This document shows, piece after piece, positions 7,170-14,653 of a DNA stretch of 32,626 nucleotides. The stretch is taken from assembly GCA_937873695.1 (NCBI GenBank), contig CALMYL010000027.1, positions 1-32,626 on the forward strand, read 5' to 3'. The notes beneath the pieces are model-generated. The model was not told the DNA's origin. It saw only the letters and a list, made by a program, of their open reading frames with translations, and searched no databases. The DNA comes from an uncultured Ignavibacteria bacterium (GTDB lineage: Bacteria; Bacteroidota; Ignavibacteria; Tepidaquicellales; OLB5). Position numbers and translations under genes: made by a program. Each line of letters begins with the position of its first letter. Position 1 is the first letter of the stretch.

Positions 7170-7379
7170 ATGAATAACCAGCAATTTACAGCAGTAATAC
7201 ACAAAGAAAAAAATATTTATGTAGCAAATTGCCCCGAAGTGGGTACTGTCAGCCAGGGGTCTTCGATTGAAGAAGCTGTCTCGAACTTAAAAGAAGCTAC
7301 TGAATTGTATCTTGATGAATTCCCTCTTGATGAATCATATACATCAATAATTACCACTTTTCAGGTTACTCATGCCTAA
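7170..7379 (+). CDS. hicB: HicB-like antitoxin
   Basis: A 69-residue protein with the partly degraded RNase-H-like HicB fold: FTAVIHKEKNIYVANCPEVG, then SQGSSIEEAVSNLKEATELYL. It neutralises the HicA mRNA interferase in characterised systems. This copy is short and has no C-terminal HTH or RHH domain, so it probably does not bind DNA by itself. The last eight bases overlap hicA (ATGCCTAA). Order is antitoxin first. Confidence 0.85.
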   Translation: MNNQQFTAVIHKEKNIYVANCPEVGTVSQGSSIEEAVSNLKEATELYLDEFPLDESYTSIITTFQVTHA

Positions 7380-7599
7380 ATTACCAATTCTTTCCGGCAA
7401 AGAAATAATAAAAATACTTAACAAATTTGGATTTACTGAGATCAGACAAAAAGGCAGCCATGTAATTTTAAAAAAGTACGCGGAATCCAAAGAAATCGGT
7501 TGCGTTGTTCCCTTACATAAAGAAGTTGCTATCGGTACTTTGAGGGGGATTTTAAAGCAAGCCAACATTGCCCCTGCAGAGTTTATTACAAATCAATAA
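7372..7599 (+). CDS. hicA: HicA-like mRNA interferase toxin
   Basis: A 75-residue protein with the double-stranded-RNA-binding-like HicA fold. It has the expected GKEIIKILNKFGF opening, the catalytic-histidine motif KGSHVIL (H30), and PLHKEVAIGTLRGILKQA at the end. HicA toxins cleave mRNA independently of the ribosome. It is coupled to hicB through an eight-base overlap. Confidence 0.9.
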   Translation: MPKLPILSGKEIIKILNKFGFTEIRQKGSHVILKKYAESKEIGCVVPLHKEVAIGTLRGILKQANIAPAEFITNQ

Positions 7600-7644
7600 A
7601 ATTATGTTATACTTCACTATTCCGCCATTTAACCACTCCACTAT

Positions 7645-9171
7645 TTGATAAACATCTGCATACACGGACATTTTTACCAGCCTCCCCGCGAAAATCCATG
7701 GACGGGCGAAATTGAAAAGCAGGTTAGCGCTGAGCCGTATCATGACTGGAATGAACGCATTCACCATGAGTGTTATAAAGCAAATTCAGAAGCGGAAATA
7801 ATTGATGATACAGGCAAAGTTGTAGCCATAGTCAATAATTATGAGCTGCTGAATTTTAATTTCGGTCCAACCCTGCTTGCATGGATACAGAATAAACATC
7901 CCGAAACATACAATAGGATAATTGAAGCAGATAGAAACAGCATTCCCCAGCATAAAGGGCACGGCAATGCAATTGCCATGTGTTACAACCACATGATAAT
8001 GCCATTGGCTAACATGAATGATAAGATCACACAGGTTGTATGGGGTCTCGCTGATTTTAAACATCACTTCGGGCGTGATTCCGAAGGCATCTGGCTGCCG
8101 GAAACAGCCTGCAACATTGAAACGGTTGAAGTATTGATAAATCTCGGGATTAAATACATCATACTTGATACCGGCCAGGCAGCGTTTTACAGGAAAATGG
8201 GATCGAACGATTGGATCGATGTAAACGACGGTTCCATAAATCCCAAAAGGCCATACAGGTGCCATTCAGAAATTCATAAAGAAAAGTTTTTAGATATATT
8301 TTTTTATGACGGACCGGTATCAAAATCCGTGGCATTTGATGATGTACTTGAAAGCTCACAGAACCTGCTGAAAAAAATATTCAATGCTGAAGATAAAGAA
8401 ACAAAAGAAAATCAGCTGATAAGCGTTGCAACCGACGGCGAAACTTTCGGTCACCACAAAAAACATGCTGAAAGAACGCTTGCGTTCTTTATGAAATCGC
8501 TTGCCCCGCAGAATGAACTTAAAATTGTAAATTACGGCGAGTATCTAGAAGCAAATCCCCCGCAGTTTGAAGTAAAGATCAAGCCCGGCGATAATGGTGA
8601 AGGTACTTCGTGGAGCTGTGTGCATGGCGTTAAACGGTGGAAAGAAGATTGCGGCTGCGGAGGCGGAGGCGGATGGATCCAGCAGTGGCGCAAGCCGCTG
8701 AGGGAAACTATGGACTGGCTGCGTGACCAGATGATAATTATTTTTGAAAATATCGGCGGAATAATTTTTACTGATGTTTGGAAAGCCCGGAATGAATATA
8801 TTTCTTTGCTGCTGAATAACACTTTGGAAGAACGGGATAGTTTCTTTAGAAATAATACCTCCAAAGAACTTTCTGAAAACGAAAAGCAAATCGCAATTAA
8901 ACTGCTTGAAATACAGCGGTATTCTATGCTGATGTATACAAGCTGCGGATGGTTCTTCAGTGAGATATCCGGACTTGAAACTGTTAAGATACTTGAATAC
9001 GCTGCCCGTGCTATGGAAATTGTGAATGAACTGACCGGGATAAATGTTGAAAATGACTTTAAACTAAGATTAGACGAAGCTAAGAGCAACATTCCCAAAT
9101 ACAAAACCGGCAAAGGGGTCTACGAAAAACTTGTTGTGCCCCATAAACACCTGAACATAAACCAAATGTAG
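7645..9171 (+). CDS. Glycoside hydrolase family 57 protein with DUF3536-like C-terminal region
   Basis: A 508-residue GH57 enzyme, a family of retaining alpha-amylases, glucanotransferases and branching enzymes acting on alpha-glucans. The N-terminus IHGHFYQPPRENPW is region 1. GIWLPETA carries the probable nucleophile E153, and VATDGETFGHH the probable acid/base D264. A glycine-cysteine-rich loop (CGCGGGGGW, about 336-344) follows. The C-terminal helical part includes MYTSCGWFFSEISG, as in the GH57/DUF3536 proteins, but those I recall are longer. The start is TTG at 7645, because a TAA at 7630-7632 closes the frame upstream and the conserved first strand begins at once. malQ follows seven bases after the stop, so an operon for glycogen or maltodextrin turnover is likely. 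Confidence 0.9.
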   Translation: MINICIHGHFYQPPRENPWTGEIEKQVSAEPYHDWNERIHHECYKANSEAEIIDDTGKVVAIVNNYELLNFNFGPTLLAWIQNKHPETYNRIIEADRNSIPQHKGHGNAIAMCYNHMIMPLANMNDKITQVVWGLADFKHHFGRDSEGIWLPETACNIETVEVLINLGIKYIILDTGQAAFYRKMGSNDWIDVNDGSINPKRPYRCHSEIHKEKFLDIFFYDGPVSKSVAFDDVLESSQNLLKKIFNAEDKETKENQLISVATDGETFGHHKKHAERTLAFFMKSLAPQNELKIVNYGEYLEANPPQFEVKIKPGDNGEGTSWSCVHGVKRWKEDCGCGGGGGWIQQWRKPLRETMDWLRDQMIIIFENIGGIIFTDVWKARNEYISLLLNNTLEERDSFFRNNTSKELSENEKQIAIKLLEIQRYSMLMYTSCGWFFSEISGLETVKILEYAARAMEIVNELTGINVENDFKLRLDEAKSNIPKYKTGKGVYEKLVVPHKHLNINQM

Positions 9172-9178
9172 TTAAATA

Positions 9179-11002
9179 TTGTTTAATACAGAAAATAACG
9201 ATGCATATTTCCTAAACAGCCGGACTGCTGATAAATGGCGCAGGATCGGAACAAAGCGCAGGGCAGGTGTTGCCGTTCCCCTTTACTCCGTTTATTCTGC
9301 TGAGAGCACCGGAATTGGTGAATTAACGGATATCAAACTATTAGCAGAATGGTGCATAGCTGCGGGTATATCTATCATTCAGTTGTTACCCTTAAACGAT
9401 GTTGGCAGTGATTTTGCGCCCTACAATTCTGTTTCATCATTTGCCATCGACCCTATGTACATAACCATTAAGGATATTCAAAATGCTGATATAAAACCTT
9501 TTTTGCATGAACTCGAGAGGCTCAAAAAGAAATACAAACCGCATTTCAGAAGAGTCAATTACAAAATTAAGCAGGCAAAAATTGACCTGTTGTGGAGGAT
9601 ATACAAGTCAACAAAGACTGATGATATAGCTGAATATAACTATTATAAATCAGCTAACGAGTACTGGCTTAATGATTATTCCCTTTACAAAGTAATTTCA
9701 GAACTGAATCCTGATACCGGATGGCAGAATTGGGATGATGGACTTAAAAACAGGGAACTTCAGGCAATTGATAATTTTCAGAAAGTAAATTTCGAGCGGA
9801 TCGAATTCCATAAATGGATGCAATGGCAGTTATATGAACAGCTGAAAGAGGTCAAACAATTTCTGGAGTTCAGGAATATTCTGCTGTTGGGTGATCTCCC
9901 CTTCCTTGTTTCCCGCGAAAGCGCTGATGTATGGTCACACCCCGCATACTTTATGCTTCAGCTATCTTCAGGCGCGCCGCCTGATATGTACTTTGCTATG
10001 GGACAAAAATGGGGCATGCCCCCGTATGAGTGGAACAATATCGCAAATGATGGATTCATTTACGTTAAAGAGAAGCTTAAATATGCCGAAAACTTTTACG
10101 ATATGTACAGGATAGATCATTTTGTAGGATTATTCCGGGTTTGGGTTAGTCCCGTTGATGATTACACTACCCCCGGTTCATACATGCCAAAAGAGGAATA
10201 CCTGTGGGAACCGCACGGCAGACGGATCATTGAAGAAATGGTAAATTCATCAAAGATGCTCCCCTGCGCCGAAGATCTTGGCACCGTGCCGGGATGCTCA
10301 TATCATGTATTGAGTGAATATGGAATACCCGGAATAGATTTTCAGCGTTACTATAAGAATCAGGGCGGTTTCCGCCCGGGGTATGAATACAGGCTTAATT
10401 CCGCGGCAGTATGCTCAACCCATGATTCAAGCTTCTGGGTAAACTGGTGGCAGTTTGAAGCCGGCACTATTGATGAAAAACTATTCGATATGTCTTGTGA
10501 AAAAGCAGGCATCCACCCCGGGCATGTTAAGTACTGCAAAAAAATATTATTCGATAAGAAAAGATCAAAACATGGCAGGCTTTTCTGGAATGATGAAATA
10601 ACTTCTCCGCAGCTTGCAGCCGAAATTCTTGGCGCACAGCAGGATTCAATTCACAGTATCTTGTATGCTTATGCAGAAAGTTACAGGGAAAAGGAAAAAT
10701 TCCTGGGTTATTTAGGATTTGAAACTGATATCAACGGAATTTCAACGGACCTTGTCAAAAAATGCATGGAATCGATAAATCACAGTAATTCTATATTCAG
10801 CTTACAGCTGATTCAGGATTACCTTTCACTTGACACAGAATTACTTCATACTATCGGCAAGTACAATTACAGAATTAATACTCCCGGAAGCGTAAGCAGG
10901 AATAACTGGTCTCAGTTGATGCCATTGAGCCTTGAAGAACTTAAAGAATCTGCAATTAATGAACCTTTAAAGCAGGTTCTGATGAATTCAAAAAGAGCAT
11001 AG
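9179..11002 (+). CDS. malQ: 4-alpha-glucanotransferase (GH77, amylomaltase)
   Basis: Transfers 1,4-alpha-glucan segments between maltodextrins, releasing glucose. All three GH77 catalytic motifs are present: YRIDHFVG (nucleophile D313), CAEDLGTVP (acid/base E365) and STHDSS (D416). LLPLNDVGSDFAPYNSVSSF near residue 69 is the conserved substrate-binding segment. Length 607 fits the family, with an insertion-like region around 95-235. The start is TTG at 9179: a TAA at 9173-9175 blocks any earlier start and the next ATG would remove the first barrel strand. It is coupled to the GH57 gene upstream and convergent with ppk2 (12-base gap). Confidence 0.95.
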   Translation: MFNTENNDAYFLNSRTADKWRRIGTKRRAGVAVPLYSVYSAESTGIGELTDIKLLAEWCIAAGISIIQLLPLNDVGSDFAPYNSVSSFAIDPMYITIKDIQNADIKPFLHELERLKKKYKPHFRRVNYKIKQAKIDLLWRIYKSTKTDDIAEYNYYKSANEYWLNDYSLYKVISELNPDTGWQNWDDGLKNRELQAIDNFQKVNFERIEFHKWMQWQLYEQLKEVKQFLEFRNILLLGDLPFLVSRESADVWSHPAYFMLQLSSGAPPDMYFAMGQKWGMPPYEWNNIANDGFIYVKEKLKYAENFYDMYRIDHFVGLFRVWVSPVDDYTTPGSYMPKEEYLWEPHGRRIIEEMVNSSKMLPCAEDLGTVPGCSYHVLSEYGIPGIDFQRYYKNQGGFRPGYEYRLNSAAVCSTHDSSFWVNWWQFEAGTIDEKLFDMSCEKAGIHPGHVKYCKKILFDKKRSKHGRLFWNDEITSPQLAAEILGAQQDSIHSILYAYAESYREKEKFLGYLGFETDINGISTDLVKKCMESINHSNSIFSLQLIQDYLSLDTELLHTIGKYNYRINTPGSVSRNNWSQLMPLSLEELKESAINEPLKQVLMNSKRA

Positions 11003-11014
11003 ATTTCGCATTAA

Positions 11015-11932
11015 TTATTTTGTTTTATCCTCATTTAAAATAAGTGCCTTAGCTCCTTGCAGCTCTTGTTTTTCTTTCTCGCTTATCGAAGGGTAACCTA
11101 AATTAAGTTTTTCCAAAGTACCCACAATTATATCTCCCACAGCAGCTCTCATAAACCACTTCTTATCAGCGGGTATAACAAACCATGGCGCATAATCAGT
11201 GGAAGTATTTTCAATGGCATCTTCAAAAGCCTTCATATACTTATCCCACAATTGCCGCTCTTTTACATCGCTAATGGAAAATTTCCAGTTCTTTTCGGGC
11301 TCATCTATTCTGGATAAAAACCGTTTCTTCTGCTCATCCTTTGAAACATGCAGAAAGAACTTTATAATTACAGTACCATTTTCATATGCCTGCTTCTCAA
11401 AATTATTGATGATCTCGTAACGTTTCTGCCAGAATTTTTTATCGACTTTATCTATCGAGTCAATACCCGGTATATTTTGACCCAGAATATACTCAGGGTG
11501 TACGCGGGTTACAAGCACTTCTTCGTAATGCGAACGGTTAAAAATGGCAATCATTCCCCTTTTGGGCATAGCCCGGTTTATGCGCCACAGGAAATCATGC
11601 TCAAGCTCCTCAACCGATGGCTGTTTAAAGCTGGTTACGTTGCATCCCTGGGGATTTACACCCGTCATTACATGCTTAATAGTGCCATCTTTGCCGGCTG
11701 CATCCATTGCCTGGATAACTACAAGCAGTGAGTACCTGTTCATAGCATAAAGCATATCCTGCAGTTCCGCAAGCCTGCTTATATCTTTAGCGAGCATTTC
11801 AGCCGCATCTTCTTTGCTTTTGAAGTTTGCTGTATAGCAGGTATCAAAATCCTTTAGATTCACTTTTTTACCGGGTTTTACCAGCAGGTTTTCATCTTTC
11901 CTGAAATTATTATCTGTAGAATTACTTCCCAT
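11015..11932 (-). CDS. ppk2: Polyphosphate kinase 2 family phosphotransferase
   Basis: Transfers phosphate between polyphosphate and nucleotides. The Walker A motif is AMDAAGKDG (75-83), and the Walker B-like motif is FNRSHYEEVLVTRVHP (131-146). The FNRSHYE form, instead of FDRSWYNR, resembles the PPK2 class that can phosphorylate both AMP and ADP from polyphosphate; this class assignment is by motif memory. Length 305 is normal for a single-domain PPK2. It lies 33 bases after the metallopeptidase gene on the same strand, the last member of a probable four-gene run. Confidence 0.92.
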   Translation of the reverse strand: MGSNSTDNNFRKDENLLVKPGKKVNLKDFDTCYTANFKSKEDAAEMLAKDISRLAELQDMLYAMNRYSLLVVIQAMDAAGKDGTIKHVMTGVNPQGCNVTSFKQPSVEELEHDFLWRINRAMPKRGMIAIFNRSHYEEVLVTRVHPEYILGQNIPGIDSIDKVDKKFWQKRYEIINNFEKQAYENGTVIIKFFLHVSKDEQKKRFLSRIDEPEKNWKFSISDVKERQLWDKYMKAFEDAIENTSTDYAPWFVIPADKKWFMRAAVGDIIVGTLEKLNLGYPSISEKEKQELQGAKALILNEDKTK

Positions 11933-11965
11933 AAAATTTAGATATTTAATTCCTCAAATATAACA

Positions 11966-13084
11966 CTATTTGTAGAATTTATCGTAATATTCCTTTATTT
12001 TTCCGGGGGTAAACCTGCCTTCTTTGTATATTCGTATGATAAAATCCCTGAATACTTCGCCCCTTGAATTATAATTCTCTTCCTTCATTATCTGATAAAG
12101 CGCAATTGCAAGAACGTGAATACCCTCATCACTTTCCTGCCATCTTTTGCGTGCGTCATTTGATACACCAAGATTTTCGTTTATCATTTGGTCAAGCGAC
12201 TGCACACAATCCTCTTCAAACAGCCCGTCAAGTGTGTTGTAGCCAAGTGACTTGTTGTGATTATTCACCTTATCCATTACAAACTCATCTTTACTGAATG
12301 ATTCAATCACCCCTCTTAGCTCCGCATCATTTTTGTAATCGTACGGCGGGTGCATCATTTCATGTGCTGAAGTGCGGATAGTAATTTTAAACGGCCAGGC
12401 GATTGATGTTAAAAAACGCATTCCGGTTATTTTTATGCCGTGCGGCCTGTTGTAATAAAGCATGTAGACCGTAATAGTATCAGAAGGCAGTTTAAAGCCC
12501 AGCAGCATTTCATTCTGTGCTATTACATCGTACTTATCAAGTCCCTGCTTTTCTGCTTCAATTCTCTTAACAATTTTCGGTTTGATGTTCTCCGTCCAGT
12601 ATTCCTTAAATCCATTATCTTTTAGATATTGGAATATCTGCAGCAGTTCATCCTTTACCGAAATAAATATCCCCCAGCTCTCTTCATCATAATACGGCGT
12701 TTTCATGAAATTCGTTTTCAATTCTGCGGGATCTTTTACTGCATCTATCAAATCCCCAAGCTCTTCACCATCTATAGCAGAAAAATACAGGCATAACCAC
12801 GCCGAAATGATAATTTCATTATCAAGCTTCAGCTTCTTGTGAAGCGATGTTACCGCATTTTGAACTTCCGGCGGCATTTTATTTTCATACGGATTCAGCT
12901 CATTCGGGTAATGCTCCTTATAATAAGGATCAGCTGTTAATATGTTCATAAAACAGCACAGGTCATATTTAAACGATGGTTCAATTTTCCATTTTGTCAT
13001 AGATTGTGAAAATAAATTATTTTGAAATTGATTAAATATAAGAGATAAAGAAAAAATCAGGGCTGTAACAAGAATAGCTCTCAT
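11966..13084 (-). CDS. Exported HExxH metallopeptidase-like protein
   Basis: A 372-residue protein with a signal peptide (MRAILVTALIFSLSLIF, likely cleaved near ...LFSQ, about residue 27), so it probably acts in the periplasm or outside. HEMMH (241-245) in TSAHEMMHPPYDY is a zinc metallopeptidase motif. LFEEDCVQSLDQMI, about 45 residues later, could supply a glutamate third ligand (E290 or E291), as in gluzincins. I do not recognise the exact family. The start overlaps the stop of the TPR gene by four bases (ATGA), so the two are translationally coupled. The substrate is unknown. Confidence 0.75.
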   Translation of the reverse strand: MRAILVTALIFSLSLIFNQFQNNLFSQSMTKWKIEPSFKYDLCCFMNILTADPYYKEHYPNELNPYENKMPPEVQNAVTSLHKKLKLDNEIIISAWLCLYFSAIDGEELGDLIDAVKDPAELKTNFMKTPYYDEESWGIFISVKDELLQIFQYLKDNGFKEYWTENIKPKIVKRIEAEKQGLDKYDVIAQNEMLLGFKLPSDTITVYMLYYNRPHGIKITGMRFLTSIAWPFKITIRTSAHEMMHPPYDYKNDAELRGVIESFSKDEFVMDKVNNHNKSLGYNTLDGLFEEDCVQSLDQMINENLGVSNDARKRWQESDEGIHVLAIALYQIMKEENYNSRGEVFRDFIIRIYKEGRFTPGKIKEYYDKFYK

Positions 13085-13950
13085 TCGCTCAATGATTTAA
13101 GCCTCTCCAGCTTCTCTTTATCATTTTCCTGAACCCAGATATCCTTTGATAGCTGTTCGTATGCACTTTTAAAATATGGCTTAGCCTCATCTGCCCTGCC
13201 CAGAGCATGCAGACATTCCGCTATTTCTTCTGAGTTGTAGCCATCTTCACAGGAATACATTTCGCTATCCTTACCGCGCAAATCCACTTGCATTTTCAGC
13301 GCTTCTTCGGTTCGTCCAAGTGACCTTAAACATCTTGCCACCGACCATTTAGCAATATACAACTGCGTACCTGATTTTCTTTCTGTATGCCATACCACAT
13401 TGCGCTCAAAGAGCTCTAAGGCTTTATCAAATTCGCCCATATCATGGTAGGTCCACCCCGTATTATTATAAAGCGCGCCAAGCCAGCCTTTTGCTTTTTC
13501 GTCTTCGGTATCTTCTGCCATCTGAATGGCAAGCTCATTCCATTTCAGCGATTCATCGCCCTTATCAACTATACCAAGCATATGCACAGCATCGATCGCT
13601 AGATTATCTTCCTCATATTTATCAGCCTGCATATACGCCCCCATAAAAAGCTCGCGAGCTTTATCATATTCCTTAGCGGAATTATAGGTCCTGCCCCGCT
13701 CAAGCATAAACCGTATTCTTGGGACAATATGCTCAGGCTTTAGCAGCTTCATAACCTTATCAAGAATCTCATGCGCTTCGGTAAATTTGCGCTGCAGACT
13801 CTGCGTGCGGGCAAGCTGAGTTAAGAGCTCAATGTAATACTCTTTATCTTTCCCCTTTTCAGCCTTTGGAAGGAGCTCTCTGAACTTTGCTTCAGTTCCT
13901 GCGGGGTCATTATAATCCCATAGTTTATCAAAATCCCTTTGTTCAGCCAT
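13081..13950 (-). CDS. TPR-repeat protein
   Basis: A 289-residue, apparently soluble protein made almost entirely of tetratricopeptide-like helical pairs, for example LLTQLARTQSLQRKFTEAHE (about 43-62), YNSAKEYDKARELFMGAY (about 89-106), YNNTGWTYHDMGEFDKALEL (about 161-180) and SVARCLRSLGRTEEALKMQ (about 204-222). Such repeats bind partner proteins. No signal peptide is visible, although the coupled downstream gene encodes an exported peptidase, so the two products may not meet. It starts nine bases after the Nudix-like gene. Confidence 0.85.
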   Translation of the reverse strand: MAEQRDFDKLWDYNDPAGTEAKFRELLPKAEKGKDKEYYIELLTQLARTQSLQRKFTEAHEILDKVMKLLKPEHIVPRIRFMLERGRTYNSAKEYDKARELFMGAYMQADKYEEDNLAIDAVHMLGIVDKGDESLKWNELAIQMAEDTEDEKAKGWLGALYNNTGWTYHDMGEFDKALELFERNVVWHTERKSGTQLYIAKWSVARCLRSLGRTEEALKMQVDLRGKDSEMYSCEDGYNSEEIAECLHALGRADEAKPYFKSAYEQLSKDIWVQENDKEKLERLKSLSE

Positions 13951-13959
13951 ATAAAATAA

Positions 13960-14400
13960 TTACCTCATGTTTGAAAACAATTTTTCTATAGTATATTTCG
14001 CCCAGCCGCGGTGCGCTATTTCGCTATCATCGGGCAGTGCGAACCTATCGAACCATTTGTATTCACTGATATCCCCTGAAGTTGTCGGCATTATCTCCGG
14101 CAGGGCATCTACCTTCTGCCAGTAGTGGAATATCAAATGCCATGAGCCGTCATTGCCAACAAATGATTCAATGAACCCAAAGCTCAGATTTGCCGTAATA
14201 TAGCTCATTTGTTCATTCAGTATCCGCCTTGCGGCATCCGAAGGATGCTCATTGAATTTCACCATATCATCCGGGATAAACCAACCTGATTGATTATCAT
14301 ACTTGTTTGTTTCCTTGTACTTGCAGAGCAGCACCTTATTGTTATGTATAAGCGCCACATCCGCAATTAATTTTACTTTTTTATCGTCAGTTGTTATCAT
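13960..14400 (-). CDS. Nudix-fold protein with degenerate Nudix box
   Basis: A 146-residue protein with Nudix architecture: ADVALIHNNKVLLCKYKE as the first strands, GWFIPDD before the box, and a typical second half (FIESFVGNDGSWHLIFHYW and EYKWFDRFALPD). The box itself (45-67) aligns as D-x5-E51-x7-R59-I60-x2-E63-Q64-x-S66. The two glycines and two of the usual glutamates are replaced, so metal-dependent hydrolysis may be lost and the domain may only bind a nucleotide. It is the first gene of the minus-strand run with the TPR, peptidase and PPK2 genes. Confidence 0.75.
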   Translation of the reverse strand: MITTDDKKVKLIADVALIHNNKVLLCKYKETNKYDNQSGWFIPDDMVKFNEHPSDAARRILNEQMSYITANLSFGFIESFVGNDGSWHLIFHYWQKVDALPEIMPTTSGDISEYKWFDRFALPDDSEIAHRGWAKYTIEKLFSNMR

Positions 14401-14408
14401 ATTTTTCC

Positions 14409-14504
14409 TTTAGAACTGTAAAATTGAAAAACCCCTCTGTTGGTGTTTAGCGAAGCGACACCAACAGCAATATTAAGTTTAATTTCATTTAGAACTGTAA
14501 AATT
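14409..14504. repeat. Hairpin element flanked by 17-bp direct repeats
   Basis: TTTAGAACTGTAAAATT occurs at 14409-14425 and again at 14488-14504. Between them lies a perfect 10-bp stem, CTGTTGGTGT (14437-14446) with ACACCAACAG (14458-14467), around an 11-base loop. The layout resembles a small palindromic insertion with a duplicated target, or a tandem duplication that was later interrupted. The rest of the 14401-14653 spacer shows no coding potential. Confidence 0.5.
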
Positions 14505-14653
14505 ACGTGTAAGTTTTCGAAGTTGCAACGGAGAAGTTGTGAATAATTACGGTACTGAACCATCGATTTCGTTTTTGTTGATGACACAAACAATGAAGGA
14601 CTCTTACATAATACTTTGATTATTCAAAAAAGGATGTTTTTTAGAAAAAAGAA

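Noticed and set aside
8532-9113. Minus-strand reading frame of 193 residues inside the GH57 gene
   Set aside because: It lies wholly within a gene with intact catalytic motifs, and its translation resembles no protein.
12902-13084. Peptidase start at the methionine after the signal region (residue 29)
   Set aside because: The upstream ATG overlaps the TPR stop by four bases and gives a complete signal peptide.
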